Shown piece after piece: positions 44,592-54,154 of a stretch of 64,000 bases of DNA. This stretch comes from Methylobacter sp. BlB1. GTDB taxonomy: Bacteria > Pseudomonadota > Gammaproteobacteria > Methylococcales > Methylomonadaceae. Made by a program: the position numbers and the translations under genes. The notes under the pieces are model-generated. The model was not told the DNA's origin. It saw nothing but the letters and a program-made list of their open reading frames with translations, and made no database searches. How positions within the stretch are numbered: position 1 is the first letter of the stretch; every line of letters starts with the position of its first letter. The DNA lies in contig NZ_JADMKV010000020.1 in assembly GCF_015476545.1 (NCBI RefSeq), positions 4,966 through 68,965 on the forward strand, read 5' to 3'.

Positions 44592-45296
44592 TCAATGGCT
44601 ACCGTCCAGCGGTTTATCGTCTTTGAAAGTGCGCCAACCGGTCGCCATCGTCGACAGAATGCTCTGCCGGGACAGTTTATCCTCGCGCACGGCGACGTAA
44701 ATATGGATCAGCACGAAGCATATGATCAGCCACATGACCAGATGATGCCAGCTGTGCAGGCTTTGGCTGTCGCCGAAAACCGGCAGCACCCAACTGCTGA
44801 ACAGCACGTATTGCCAGCTGCCTTGCCCGGTGCCTTCGCCGTACAGTGCAAAGCCGGTCACGATCATGAACAGCGTGCCCCAAACGAAGGCGAAATGCAT
44901 GGCCAGCAACGCCAGGGGATTATGGCCGACATACTTGCGCGGTTCCTTGACGAGCAGGGCATACCACAGGATTTCATGGCCGACGCCTTGCCAGAAATCG
45001 CGTGACAAGAGCGGCGGCAGGAAGATTTGCCGGGCATGCTCGTTGCCGGCATAGGCCCAGTACAGCCGGAACAGCAGGCCTATCGCCAACAGATAGCCGG
45101 CGGCGAAATGCACAAACCTGACGTAGCCCATCAGAAAGTGATCGAACGCTTCGCCGTCCACCGACGCGGGCGGATCGGCGATCAGGTAGCCGGTGATGAT
45201 CAAGGCGACAATGACCAACGCGTTCAGGCCGTGCCATAGCCGTACCGGTTTTTCGTAGACATAAACGGCTTGAGTAGGGGATGAGGAATCAGTCAT
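44592..45296 (-). CDS. hupC: Hydrogenase b-type cytochrome HupC
   Basis: A 234-residue membrane cytochrome b with four membrane segments and the haem-binding His residues (PVRLWHGLNALVIVALIITG; YVRFVHFAAGYLLAIG; SWHHLVMWLIICFVLIHIYV). It takes electrons from HupS and feeds the quinone pool. I start at the ATG at 45296, with GAGGAAG five bases upstream; a longer frame to 45329 overlaps hupE. Confidence 0.95.
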   Translation of the reverse strand: MTDSSSPTQAVYVYEKPVRLWHGLNALVIVALIITGYLIADPPASVDGEAFDHFLMGYVRFVHFAAGYLLAIGLLFRLYWAYAGNEHARQIFLPPLLSRDFWQGVGHEILWYALLVKEPRKYVGHNPLALLAMHFAFVWGTLFMIVTGFALYGEGTGQGSWQYVLFSSWVLPVFGDSQSLHSWHHLVMWLIICFVLIHIYVAVREDKLSRQSILSTMATGWRTFKDDKPLDGSH

Positions 45297-45306
45297 GGCG
45301 TCTTCC

Positions 45307-45894
45307 TCATGCGAACAACAGCCAGGCACCGGTCAGGCCGGTCAGAGTCCCGTAAACGCGGAGCAAACCGGCCGCATTGGCGCGCCGGGCAAGCAAGCCC
45401 AACATCAGGCCGGAAAAGTGCAGGACCGCCGTGCCTGAGATGATTCCGGCAATATAGCTATACGCCGATGCGGCAGTCGGCATTTCACTGCCGTGTGCCA
45501 GTCCGTGCATGGCGGCAAAGACGGCAATCGAAAGCAGGATCAGCGTCTTGGGCAGTTTGCCCGTTCCGAAGCCGAGCGCTATGCCGACCGATAACAGCGA
45601 CACCAGTATAGCCGTCTCGACATGGGCGAAGCTAAACCCGGCCAAACCGAGCAGCGCCCCGGCGGCCATGCCTGACAGAAACAGGCCGATTGTCTGCTTG
45701 GCAAGCAGGCGGGGCTGGCTGCTCGCCCATAATCCCAGGCCGAGCATCACCAGAAAATGGTCCAGGCCCAGAAACGGATGCTGGAAACCGTCGCTGAAAC
45801 CCTCGGTCGGCAGCAGGCCGGTATGCGCCGATGAGGCCTGTGAAAATGCGGCCAGACCGGCCAGCGATAAGCATTGCAATTTGATTCTGTTCAT
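45307..45894 (-). CDS. hupE: HupE/UreJ-family metal permease
   Basis: A 195-residue protein with a signal-type N-terminus (LAAFSQASSAHTG) and about six membrane segments. HPFLGLDHFLVMLGLGLW and FAAMHGLAHGSEMP are the conserved His motifs of HupE/UreJ permeases, which take up nickel. Located between hupL and hupC, it probably supplies Ni to the hydrogenase. Confidence 0.93.
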   Translation of the reverse strand: MNRIKLQCLSLAGLAAFSQASSAHTGLLPTEGFSDGFQHPFLGLDHFLVMLGLGLWASSQPRLLAKQTIGLFLSGMAAGALLGLAGFSFAHVETAILVSLLSVGIALGFGTGKLPKTLILLSIAVFAAMHGLAHGSEMPTAASAYSYIAGIISGTAVLHFSGLMLGLLARRANAAGLLRVYGTLTGLTGAWLLFA

Positions 45895-45906
45895 AAATCG
45901 GATTCC

Positions 45907-47703
45907 TTAGCGAACTTTGACTTGGGTTAATTCGGCGCCGTCCGGGCTGATGATATGCGTGGAGCAGGCCAGGCAAGGATCGAAACTGTGCAGGGTGCGC
46001 AGGATTTCCACCGGTTCTTCGGGACGTTCCACTTTGGTATTCAGCAAGGCGGCTTCGAAAGCACCGATGTTGCCTTGGTCATCGCGCGGCGAACCGTTCC
46101 AGGTGGTCGGCACCACGCATTGATAATTGGCGATTTTGGTGTTTTCGATATGCAGCCAATGCCCCAGCGCACCGCGCGGCGCTTCGGTAAACCCGACGCC
46201 TTTGACGCTGCTCGGCCAGGTTTCCGGGTCCCAGCTCTCGACGTTGGCTGTGGCCAGATCGCCGGCTTTGATGTTGGCGATCATCTTGTCCATGAAATAG
46301 CGCATCTTGCCTGCCGCCCATTGTGCTTCCAGGCCGCGGGCCGCGGTTCTGCCCAGGGTCGAGAACAGGGCCGTGACTGGCACGTCCAGCGTTTTCAGGA
46401 CGAAATTGATCTGCTCGGTGATTTCCTTGTTGCCTTGTGCATAGCCGATCACATAGCGGGCAAGGGGGCCGACTTCCATCGCATGGCCGCGCCAGCGCGG
46501 GGCCTTGATCCAGGAGTATTTGGCGGACTCGTCCAGTTCCTCGATGTGGGTGCGGCTGCCTTTGGTTTTCGGACCTACGCGGTAATTGGGTTCGGTAACG
46601 CCGTCCCACGGATGCAGGCCCAGCGATTCGTCCGGATATTTGTACCAGGAGTGCGGCACGAATTCTTTGATTTGTTCGGGATCGGTCAGATCCACTTCAT
46701 GAACTTTGGTCAAGTCGCCGTTGATGATGGCGCCGCGCGGCATCAGCAGGTTGGCTGCCGAGTAATCGTTGGCGTTGTCGGGGATGTCGCCGTAAGACAG
46801 CAGGCTTTGCCCGGAAATGCCCCCGCCGTACAGCCAGCCTTTGTAGAACTGGGCGACGGCCAATAAATCGGGGATATAGACCTGATCGATAAAATCAATG
46901 GTGCGATCGATAATAGATGACACCAGATTCAGCCGCTCCATGTTGATCGCCCCGTTGGCGCCGACGCCGTCGATATTGATCGCGCACGGTACGCCGCCGA
47001 CCAGCCAGTTCGGATGCGGGTCCTTGCCGCCGAATATGGTGCGGATTTTCATGATGTCTTTTTGAAAATCCAGGGCTTCCAGATAATGCGTCACCGCCAT
47101 CAGGTCGGCTTCCGGCGGCAACAGATAGGCGGGGTTGGTCCAATAGCCGTTTTTGAACGGACCCAGCTGGCCGGATTCGACGAACTTCTTCAAGCGGTTT
47201 TGTGTGTCGCGGAAGTAGCCGGGCGAGGATTTGGGATTGTGCGGTGAAATCGATTGCTGCAGCGCAGATGTCGCGGCGGGATCGGCTTTCAGCGCGTTGA
47301 CCGGATTGACCCAGTCCAGCGCATGCAGATGGTAGAAATGCACCAAGTGATCCTGCGTCTGCAGGCTTAATTGCATCAGGTTGCGTATCGAATTGGCGTT
47401 TTCCGGAATTTTGATCTTCAGGGCATCTTCGACCGCTCGCACCGAAGTCAGGGCGTGGGTGCCGGTGCAGACGCCGCAGATGCGCTGCACGAAGGCCCAG
47501 GCATCGCGCGGGTCGCGGCCTTTCAGGATCACTTCCAGGCCGCGCCACATGGTGCCGCTGGAGACGGCGTTGCGGATGATGTTGTCGTCGTCGATATTGA
47601 CTTCGCAACGCATGTGGCCTTCGATGCGCGTGACCGGATCGACCACGACGCGGCGGCCGGCATCATTCAGATTGAAGCCGTTGGGTGTGTTTCTGACTGT
47701 CAT
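45907..47703 (-). CDS. hupL: [NiFe] uptake hydrogenase large subunit HupL
   Basis: A 598-residue large subunit that holds the Ni-Fe active site. The N-terminal ligands are in [17 protein letters not shown] (Cys76 and Cys79) and the C-terminal in DPCLACSTH (Cys577 and Cys580). The 15 residues after His583 ([15 protein letters not shown]) would be removed by HupD. RIEGH and GPFKNGYW-type segments and the size are those of group 1 membrane-bound uptake hydrogenases. The start overlaps the hupS stop by four bases. Confidence 0.98.
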   Translation of the reverse strand: MTVRNTPNGFNLNDAGRRVVVDPVTRIEGHMRCEVNIDDDNIIRNAVSSGTMWRGLEVILKGRDPRDAWAFVQRICGVCTGTHALTSVRAVEDALKIKIPENANSIRNLMQLSLQTQDHLVHFYHLHALDWVNPVNALKADPAATSALQQSISPHNPKSSPGYFRDTQNRLKKFVESGQLGPFKNGYWTNPAYLLPPEADLMAVTHYLEALDFQKDIMKIRTIFGGKDPHPNWLVGGVPCAINIDGVGANGAINMERLNLVSSIIDRTIDFIDQVYIPDLLAVAQFYKGWLYGGGISGQSLLSYGDIPDNANDYSAANLLMPRGAIINGDLTKVHEVDLTDPEQIKEFVPHSWYKYPDESLGLHPWDGVTEPNYRVGPKTKGSRTHIEELDESAKYSWIKAPRWRGHAMEVGPLARYVIGYAQGNKEITEQINFVLKTLDVPVTALFSTLGRTAARGLEAQWAAGKMRYFMDKMIANIKAGDLATANVESWDPETWPSSVKGVGFTEAPRGALGHWLHIENTKIANYQCVVPTTWNGSPRDDQGNIGAFEAALLNTKVERPEEPVEILRTLHSFDPCLACSTHIISPDGAELTQVKVR

Positions 47704-48779
47704 TGTTGTTCAGCTCCTGATTGTTTGGCGCGTTTCAGTGCCGTTAGGCCGGCATGCGCGGCAATGCCGGCGCCGACTAAGGCCGCCGCGGTGCCGCCGA
47801 CTGCGTCGGCGTTGGCTTCGATGCCGAATTGATTAATATCGGTGAGGCGCTCGTAGAAGCTGCCTTTGTCCCAGAAACCGTCCTCGGAACAGCCGATACA
47901 GCCGTGGCCGGCCTGAATCGGAAACGATACGCCTTCATTCCAGCGCATCGTCGAGCAGGCATTATAAGTGGTCGGTCCCTTGCAGCCCATTTTATACAGG
48001 CAGTGGCCCTGGCGAGCAGCTTCGTCGTCCCAGTGTTCGACGAACTGGCCGGCGTCGAAATGCGGCCTTCTATAGCATTTGTCGTGAATGCGCTGGCTGT
48101 AGAACATCTGCGGACGGCCTTGCTTGTCCAGGGTCGGCAGTTTGTCGAAGGTCAGCAGATAGGCGACCACGGCGGTCATCACCTCGGCGATCGGTGGGCA
48201 GCCGGGGACTTTGATAATCGGCTTGTCGGCCAGACCCGGTACTTTGTGCACCGGTGTCGCCCGGGTCGGATTGGGCTTGGCAGCCTGGACGCAACCCCAT
48301 GATGCGCAGGAGCCCCAGGAGATGATGGCCTTGCAGCTTTCAGCCGCGTATTTGAGCTGTTCGACGAAGGGCTTGCCGCCGATGATGCAGTACATGCCGT
48401 CCTCGGCCAGCGGAGGATTGCCTTCCACTGCCAGGATGTAGTTGCCTTTGTATTTTTCGACGATCTCGTCAATGATGGCTTCGGCGTTATGTCCGGCCGC
48501 GGCCATAATGGTGTCGTCGTAATCCAGCGACAGCATCGACAAAATGACATCCTTGGCCAAAGGATGCCCGGAACGGATGAAGGATTCCGAGCAACAGGTA
48601 CATTCCAGACCATGCAGCCACAGCACCGGAATGCGCGGCTTGGTCTCCATCGCATGCGCGATTTTGGGGGCGAAAGCGGGGGAAAGACCTAATGATGCAG
48701 CGGTTAAGCTGCAGAACTTGAGAAAACTGCGTCGCGTGATGCCTTGCCTGCGCATGACATCGTAAAAGGTTTCATTCAT
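47700..48779 (-). CDS. hupS: [NiFe] uptake hydrogenase small subunit HupS, oxygen-tolerant type
   Basis: A 359-residue small subunit with a Tat signal (TRRSFLKF, cleavage after AHA at residue 43). Relative to the mature N-terminus the proximal-cluster cysteines fall at 17, 19 and 20 ([10 protein letters not shown]) and at 115 and 120 ([10 protein letters not shown]), matching the six-Cys [4Fe-3S] pattern of oxygen-tolerant membrane hydrogenases such as E. coli Hyd-1. The C-terminus has a membrane anchor (about 325-345, [19 protein letters not shown]). AGGAG nine bases upstream of the ATG is a good ribosome site. It heads the hup-hyp operon. Confidence 0.97.
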   Translation of the reverse strand: MNETFYDVMRRQGITRRSFLKFCSLTAASLGLSPAFAPKIAHAMETKPRIPVLWLHGLECTCCSESFIRSGHPLAKDVILSMLSLDYDDTIMAAAGHNAEAIIDEIVEKYKGNYILAVEGNPPLAEDGMYCIIGGKPFVEQLKYAAESCKAIISWGSCASWGCVQAAKPNPTRATPVHKVPGLADKPIIKVPGCPPIAEVMTAVVAYLLTFDKLPTLDKQGRPQMFYSQRIHDKCYRRPHFDAGQFVEHWDDEAARQGHCLYKMGCKGPTTYNACSTMRWNEGVSFPIQAGHGCIGCSEDGFWDKGSFYERLTDINQFGIEANADAVGGTAAALVGAGIAAHAGLTALKRAKQSGAEQQ

Positions 48780-48939
48780 TCAGGAACTCCTGGCGTTATT
48801 ATCCGGCTACTTGATGAACGCAAGACCCAGATGCTCCCGAACGTTCTTCAGTGCCTTTTTTATCAACGCAGTGATCGGCGACACTGCTCCGCATGGCCTT
48901 TGCAACATCCGTACCGGATTGATGCCAGCCTGATAAAAC

Positions 48940-48968
48940 CTTATAAATATTAAGGTAAATGATGTCAA
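48940..48968 (-). promoter_or_regulatory. Sigma-70 promoter of the hup-hyp operon
   Basis: On the minus strand TTGACA (48963-48968) is followed by a 17-base spacer and TATAAG (48940-48945), one mismatch from consensus. It lies about 160 bases before the hupS ATG. The strength suggests activation by a regulator is not essential, though tandem repeats sit upstream. No sigma-54 box was found. Confidence 0.7.
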
Positions 48969-49001
48969 GATGCTTTGAAAAAAAATTAATCAGTGTCGGT
49001 T

Positions 49002-49018
49002 ATGCGACAAATGCGACA
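49002..49018. repeat. Direct repeat of ATGCGACA upstream of the hupS promoter
   Basis: Two copies of ATGCGACA (49002-49009 and 49011-49018), nine bases centre to centre, 33 bases upstream of the -35 box. Position and spacing suit an activator-binding site, but no regulator gene is present in the window. Confidence 0.45.
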
Positions 49019-49200
49019 TAGGAACCGGACAATTGCAGGAAATGGGACACAAACCGGAAGAAGAGAGCGTATATAAGTCCGGATTCCATGCAATTTGAAT
49101 CAGCTATAGAGGAATGGATCAGGATGACGTAAAGCGCGCGAAGCTGCAGGTCGGGTTAGTGCATAAAAGTGTGGTATAACCCGACAAAGATGCTTTTAAT

Positions 49201-49509
49201 TTACTCGGCCATTGTTGCTGCCAGACGATTCTCCAGTTCGGCAGCAACCAGGGTATCGTAATGGCGCCGCAAGACGGAATCGCTAGGGCGCGGCCCGAAG
49301 GAAGCCTCGATTTCACTTATCAGATGAGTCAGAAGACGATTTGATTCCTCGAGGATTCTCAACTCATAATCGGCCGTCCATTCCACTTGATTGGCGGCTG
49401 TGGATTGTTGGGAGGATTTCGAAAAATACGCCATGCTGTAACCTAACGGAAAAAAAGCGCATGTCGCCATTACAAACATGACGATAACAAGCAGAATGAC
49501 TTCGAACAT
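49201..49509 (-). CDS. Small membrane protein of unknown function
   Basis: A 102-residue protein with one N-terminal membrane segment (FEVILLVIVMFVMATCAFF, about residues 2-20) followed by a soluble, charged and helical part. GAGGT six bases upstream of the ATG supports translation. No family recognised. It lies 420 bases upstream of hupS, reading in the same direction, with no evident link to the hydrogenase. Confidence 0.7.
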   Translation of the reverse strand: MFEVILLVIVMFVMATCAFFPLGYSMAYFSKSSQQSTAANQVEWTADYELRILEESNRLLTHLISEIEASFGPRPSDSVLRRHYDTLVAAELENRLAATMAE

Positions 49510-49845
49510 ATCAATACCTCGCTACTATTGGAAATGGTCCGGGCACACACATCGGATGGAGATCGGTAACCCGGCAATTCTCTATTTAGCAATTAAGATG
49601 CCATGCTGTTTTTTATCGTTAATACTGATTTTTATTATGAATTTAGGGCTGTGATGTGCAAGGACTGGTGGGATTTTGAATAATTTGTCAGCAATCCTTC
49701 AATACGGCAACTGGAACCTGGCCGGCATCTGAAAAATCCAATTGCAGGCCTGATATATTAAGAGAAGGATCAGTCAAATTATTTTGGTAAAATAATACTC
49801 ATAAATGCTACCAGCTTTTGTCCGCTCAATCAGAAGATTTAAACC
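49510..49845. other. Intergenic region with inverted repeat
   Basis: A 336-base divergent gap between the small membrane protein gene and the J-domain gene. ATTATTTT-GGT-AAAATAAT (49778-49796) is a perfect inverted repeat with 8-base arms 49 bases before the J-domain start, a candidate operator. No gene was seen. Confidence 0.5.
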
Positions 49846-51015
49846 ATGACTCAATCCAAACGCAAAATCGTCCGAATTGCCTCAAAAGCCGATGGAAAAA
49901 CAACCTTATCCGCAGCCCAAAAACAATTCAATAGCCTGACTAAAAAAATTGACCGTCAAAAAAAGCTGTTGCTCGAGTGGAAAGAAGCCATTCCTTTGTA
50001 TCATCAAATAGTTGAGCAGGAATACGACCCTGCTGTAGAGATCTTGTATAACCAGAAATTTGAGTGGGCCAAGTTATTGGATCAGTCTTACGACAAGCCA
50101 CTATTCAAAAAAACCGACAAATTGAAAATTAGGCATCTTATTTGCGAGGCATGCGAGCAATTAATTCCCGAGTTGAACAGCGATGAAGTGAAAGCCTTGT
50201 TCAACAAATATAGCGATGAAGATTACGATACCATCAACCAGGAGGCTGAAGCCGCTGTCGGCGAACTCATGAAAAGCATCGCGGAAGGCATGTTTAATGT
50301 GGATTTGGGTGATGACGTCGATGTAAGTTCGCCGGAAAAGTTGCACGCCCACTTACAGGAAAAGCTGCAAGCGCAGGCAGAAGCTCAAATAAAAGAACAA
50401 TCGGACGTTCCCGTTAAACAGCGTAAAAAAACCAAAAAACAATTGGAAAAAGAAGCACGCCAACGAGAGGAAGAGGCGCTGGCAAGCAAGTCGGTCCAGG
50501 AGGTTTACCGTAAATTAGTCGCCACACTACATCCCGACCGCGAGCCGGATGAACAGGAGCGTGCTCGCAAAACAGAATTAATGCAACGCGTCAATACCGC
50601 TTACGGCAAAAAAGACTTATTGCAACTACTGGAATTGCAATTGGAAATTGAGCAGATCGATCCCGCGCATTTGAGCCAAATGGCTGACAGTCGCCTGAAA
50701 CATTTCAATAAGATATTGAAAGAGCAGCTGTCTGAGCTGGATCAGGAAATTCATCAAATTGAAGAGCTATTTAAGTTGCAATCAAATCTGCCTTTCTATG
50801 CGTATCTAACTCCCAGGCAATTGATTACATCGCTGAAACATGATCTGAAGTCAGTTCAGACAGATATAGACTCCATTCAGAAAGAGCTTGAGACTTTTCA
50901 AAATCCTGCTGAACTTAAAGCATGGCTAAAAAGCTATAAAATTCCCAAAAAATCAGTTCCGGATGATTTTGATGATTTATTTTTTGGCGGCATGATGCCG
51001 TTCGATTTTAGGTAA
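49846..51015 (+). CDS. J-domain-like protein with coiled coil
   Basis: A 389-residue protein. The J-domain signature HPD occurs at residues 229-231 in VYRKLVATLHPDREPDE, followed by a helix (KTELMQRVNTAYGKKDLL); the domain sits in the middle, not at the N-terminus. Residues 165-215 are Glu/Lys/Gln-rich and likely coiled coil, and 275-345 are again helical. The protein probably stimulates an Hsp70 (DnaK) through the HPD, but the client is unknown. No signal peptide. It stands alone. Confidence 0.8.
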   Translation: MTQSKRKIVRIASKADGKTTLSAAQKQFNSLTKKIDRQKKLLLEWKEAIPLYHQIVEQEYDPAVEILYNQKFEWAKLLDQSYDKPLFKKTDKLKIRHLICEACEQLIPELNSDEVKALFNKYSDEDYDTINQEAEAAVGELMKSIAEGMFNVDLGDDVDVSSPEKLHAHLQEKLQAQAEAQIKEQSDVPVKQRKKTKKQLEKEARQREEEALASKSVQEVYRKLVATLHPDREPDEQERARKTELMQRVNTAYGKKDLLQLLELQLEIEQIDPAHLSQMADSRLKHFNKILKEQLSELDQEIHQIEELFKLQSNLPFYAYLTPRQLITSLKHDLKSVQTDIDSIQKELETFQNPAELKAWLKSYKIPKKSVPDDFDDLFFGGMMPFDFR

Positions 51016-51329
51016 ACCTGGCCTCATGGCTGAGAATCGGGACGAAGCCACGCAGGCAGAAACCCTCGAAACAGTTATTGCTATTCCTCAACTTGGCTAT
51101 TTCATCAAGAAAAACATGGAGTATATGAAACCTTTTAAATTCATGATTTTGCAAAATAAGTGATAATGCCGGTTTTTTCATGGACGTTGCGGTTTCATGA
51201 AAGTCACGGCTGAGGCTGCCCGGATGAGGCGTTTGCTTTAATATTATGATGAACTAATGCTTCCTAGTCGGGAAATTTTCGGTATAGTGGCGCGTTTAGT
51301 TATGAATCTTGCTGTACAGTTGTCTAAAA
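51016..51329. other. Intergenic region upstream of the copper-oxidase gene
   Basis: A 314-base gap. A 45-codon frame (51026-51163, MAENRDEATQAETLETVIAI) lacks a clear ribosome site and is not called. No repeat, terminator or clear promoter for the copper-oxidase gene was found. Confidence 0.5.
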
Positions 51330-52997
51330 ATGCAGAATAAATACTTACGTTTATTAAGTCTTCTCCTGATAGTTCTCCTGATTCCCCTGGCATATTGGTT
51401 AAGACCCGGCAAGTTCGAAGAAGCCGATCTCAATCCGCCGCCCACGCGGCCCAAAATGACCTCTAAGTCGCTCGGCTTTGAAAAGCCCTGCAAGGACGAG
51501 CATCCCGAATGGCGCCAGGCCCAGACTATCGACGGCGTCGAGATTGCCGAATCGCTAGCGTGCAATCCCGATAATCCCTATGATATTGCCGCTTTCGTCA
51601 AAGGCGTCAATAACGTTTCGATGCCTACCCTGATGAGCACGCATCTGTCCGAAGACGCGCTGACCAAAACAGACGACCTGGACGGCGACGGCGACCCCGA
51701 TGTGATCCGCATCAAGCTGGAAGTCATCGAGCTTAACGGCAGATCGCCCGACGGCGATTTCCTGATCCCCAGCTATGATGTGTTGCCGGGCGTGCAGCCG
51801 GGGCTGTGGGTGTTCGCACCCAAGACCAGCGATATGGCCGTGAAGAATTACGGCTCCAACCAGGCCAATTATTTCCTGCGCGCGCCGTCGCCGGTGATCC
51901 GCGTCGAGCAGGGCGATCAGGTCTATATCACATTGGAAAACACGCATTATTTTCCACACACGATTCATTTTCACGGCGTCGATCACCCCTGGAAAACAGC
52001 GGACGGCGGTGAAAATGACGGCGATGCGCACGGCGGCGCTATGGCCGTTTTTCCGGGCGACAGCCATACTTACGAAATGAAGCCGCGGACGACCGGCACC
52101 ATGCTTTATCACTGTCATGTACAGACCGACAAACACGTCATGATGGGCATGGCCGGCATGTTCATCGTAGAGGAAAACCGCCCGAACAACTGGGTGCAGA
52201 CCTTCAATATCGGCGGAGGGCATGTGCGGCATCCGTCAGTCGGCGTCAAGGAGGAATACAGCCAGGAATATGATCTGCATTATCAATCCGTCGACAAGCG
52301 GCTGGCGAAAATCATTCAGGAAGCCAACGATCCGCGTCTGATCGAGAAAAAAATGAACCGCGAATACAACATGACCGAATCGCATGAAAACTATTTCTTG
52401 CTAAACGGTCATGCCTTCCCGTATACGTTGCGCGACGACCTGATCGTTACGGGATCCAATGAAAAGATCAAATTGCGCGTGGCCAACGCCCAGAATTCGG
52501 CCATGGCGCTGCATTTCCACGGCCATAAGGCCACGGTCACGCATTATGATGGCATCAAGCAGCCTGAGTCCGCGCAAGTCATTCGCGATGTGGTCGATCT
52601 TGCTTCTGCACAACGCGTGGACATCAAGCTGGACACGACCAATGATGGTCTCCATAACGATGGCGAGGGCGTCTGGATGTTCCACGATCATGTCGAGACC
52701 GGCGCGACCAATGACGGTGTGGAGCCGGGGGGCAATATCTCTCTGGTCGTGTACCGCGATTTTATCGATGAGCACGGCATGCCGAAACTGCACGAGGGTG
52801 CGTTTGATGAGTTCTTTACCAGTTCTTACTACGCGCGCGAAAAACCCATGTGGGCTACAGACGAATTTGCGCAGTTGCTGGGCGAAGCAGGGCCTCTGGC
52901 CCCGAATTACCTGAAAATCATAGCCTTCGGTTTGACGGTCGGACTGCTGTTCGCACTGGTGTTCTATCTCGTGCGCAGCTTTAAAATGGAGCGGTAA
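51330..52997 (+). CDS. Membrane-anchored two-domain multicopper oxidase
   Basis: A 555-residue protein with an N-terminal hydrophobic segment (about residues 7-24) and a C-terminal one (about 525-547). Copper motifs of the first domain are TIHFHG (211-216) and YHCHVQTDKHVMMGM (260-274), with a full type-1 site; those of the second are LHFHGHK (394-400) and MFHDHVE (450-456) without Cys. So type 2/3 ligands come from both domains and type 1 only from the first, as in two-domain laccases. An Asp-rich loop (DDLDGDGDPD, about 115-124) resembles a calcium site. I start at the ATG at 51330; a TTG at 51309 is less likely. It precedes a cupredoxin gene by one base. Confidence 0.87.
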   Translation: MQNKYLRLLSLLLIVLLIPLAYWLRPGKFEEADLNPPPTRPKMTSKSLGFEKPCKDEHPEWRQAQTIDGVEIAESLACNPDNPYDIAAFVKGVNNVSMPTLMSTHLSEDALTKTDDLDGDGDPDVIRIKLEVIELNGRSPDGDFLIPSYDVLPGVQPGLWVFAPKTSDMAVKNYGSNQANYFLRAPSPVIRVEQGDQVYITLENTHYFPHTIHFHGVDHPWKTADGGENDGDAHGGAMAVFPGDSHTYEMKPRTTGTMLYHCHVQTDKHVMMGMAGMFIVEENRPNNWVQTFNIGGGHVRHPSVGVKEEYSQEYDLHYQSVDKRLAKIIQEANDPRLIEKKMNREYNMTESHENYFLLNGHAFPYTLRDDLIVTGSNEKIKLRVANAQNSAMALHFHGHKATVTHYDGIKQPESAQVIRDVVDLASAQRVDIKLDTTNDGLHNDGEGVWMFHDHVETGATNDGVEPGGNISLVVYRDFIDEHGMPKLHEGAFDEFFTSSYYAREKPMWATDEFAQLLGEAGPLAPNYLKIIAFGLTVGLLFALVFYLVRSFKMER

Positions 52998-52998
52998 A

Positions 52999-53679
52999 AT
53001 GAATTTCGTTAAGCATCTTATTTTGTTAATGGCCATGGCCGGCGTTCAGTCTGCTGTGGCGGCCATGAACCATAACGGCATGATGATGGACGAAACCGGC
53101 ATGATCATGAACAGCAATACCGACAATGTGCCGCGCGACTGTAAAAAAATCGCCGGCGACGTCAACATTACGGTTCGTGCCGGTCATAAACAGGCCAAAA
53201 AATTCAATGGCATCATGTACGCGTTTGACCAGCAGCAATGGGAGGTTCCGCCCTGTTCGCGTATTAACGTCACGTTTATCAACGAGGACAAGATCCGGCA
53301 TCAGTTCATGATCCACGATCTGCCGGGCTATATTTACCCGCAAGGCATGTTCACGATGGAAATCTACGGGCCGGGCCAAAAGACAGCCTCTATTATCGTG
53401 CCCAGCCAGCGTAAAACCTATCTGGTGCACTGCGAAGTGCCTCAGCACATGGAAAAAGGCATGAAGGCCCAGCTGAAAGTGGACGGCGGCGACGGCGATC
53501 TGCCCAGTATTCCGGGCATATCGGCGGCCGTAAATGCGGATTCTTATTGGGTAGACTGGGACAAAAGCGCTTGGGGAGTTTTATTGGTTTCATTTTTTGC
53601 CGGGGCGGCAGTGCTTTTATTGTTGAACAGGATTAAGCGTAACCCTGCGCGGGAGATTGAAGAAGAAACCGGAAGTTAA
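52999..53679 (+). CDS. Membrane-anchored cupredoxin, partner of the multicopper oxidase
   Basis: A 226-residue protein with a signal peptide (to about residue 21), a Met-rich MNHNGMMMDETGMIMN stretch, then a cupredoxin fold. Possible copper ligands are His101 (KIRHQFMIH) and Cys145, His150 and Met155 (YLVHCEVPQHMEKGM). A membrane segment follows at about 188-210. It is co-transcribed with the oxidase, one base downstream, and may pass electrons to or from it, or handle copper. The Met/His-rich N-terminus fits copper handling. Which reaction the pair serves is unknown. Confidence 0.85.
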   Translation: MNFVKHLILLMAMAGVQSAVAAMNHNGMMMDETGMIMNSNTDNVPRDCKKIAGDVNITVRAGHKQAKKFNGIMYAFDQQQWEVPPCSRINVTFINEDKIRHQFMIHDLPGYIYPQGMFTMEIYGPGQKTASIIVPSQRKTYLVHCEVPQHMEKGMKAQLKVDGGDGDLPSIPGISAAVNADSYWVDWDKSAWGVLLVSFFAGAAVLLLLNRIKRNPAREIEEETGS

Positions 53680-53686
53680 GAAAAAG

Positions 53687-53733
53687 AAAGACCACCAGAA
53701 ATTGTGGGGGGTTGGTGGGAGGTGGTCTTTTTA
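53687..53733 (+). terminator. Intrinsic terminator of the copper-oxidase operon
   Basis: AAAGACCACC (53687-53696) pairs with GGTGGTCTTT (53721-53730), followed by T-rich sequence, 8 bases after the cupredoxin stop. The 24-base loop is G-rich. Confidence 0.8.
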
Positions 53734-54022
53734 AAGTAGAGACAAAATTGTCGAGAAGCATGGGAGCTATTGCTAATCGACGGGATTCATACTAACAAAC
53801 GGCCCATGAGATGTTTATTCGTACAAATACCTATGCAGAGCAATTGCTTGATCCTGCTTCATCAGGCTGGTGCTAAAATATCTAAAAAATTCATATAGTT
53901 ATGGGTAAATATTGCCTGGTGTGCCTCAACTCAATGGCGATTTCTATGCTTCCGGCATGACTTCAAACTGGCGCAGGCACTGAGCGAGCGCGGATTATCC
54001 TTTTAGGACTTATGCAAGCCTG

Positions 54023-54074
54023 TGTGGGAGGCGACTGCCAACAGTAGGCGCTCTAGGCGAAGTCGCCCCCCACA
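54023..54074. repeat. Imperfect inverted repeat TGTGGGAGGCGACT...AGTCGCCCCCCACA
   Basis: Arms at 54023-54036 and 54061-54074 pair with one mismatch across a 24-base loop containing further short GC-rich pairs. It contains the same GGCGACT...AGTCGCC core as the palindromes at 19333 and 59176. Confidence 0.7.
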
Positions 54075-54154
54075 TTTTTAAAACGGCTTTTTTCATTTTT
54101 AGATCATCCAACTTTCTACCGGCAGCAGAAGAGCAGAATGCCTAAGCCCAGCTT

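Larger units (their letters stand above)
48780..49200. other. Regulatory region upstream of hupS
   Basis: A 421-base gap. The left half holds a 160-base leader and the sigma-70 promoter of hupS; about 35 bases upstream of the -35 box are two direct repeats of ATGCGACA. No gene is apparent. The small membrane-protein gene at 49201-49509 reads towards hupS on the same strand. Confidence 0.6.
53680..54154. other. Intergenic region after the copper-oxidase operon
   Basis: A 475-base gap holding the terminator at 53687-53733 and, at 54023-54074, a hairpin of the GGCGACT family. Between them no gene or promoter is apparent. Confidence 0.55.

Noticed and set aside
45955-46866. Open frame of 303 codons opposite hupL
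   Set aside because: Antisense of a certain gene; no family.
51026-51163. 45-codon frame MAENRDEATQAETLETVIAI upstream of the copper-oxidase gene
   Set aside because: No ribosome-binding site and no homology that I recognise; may be chance.
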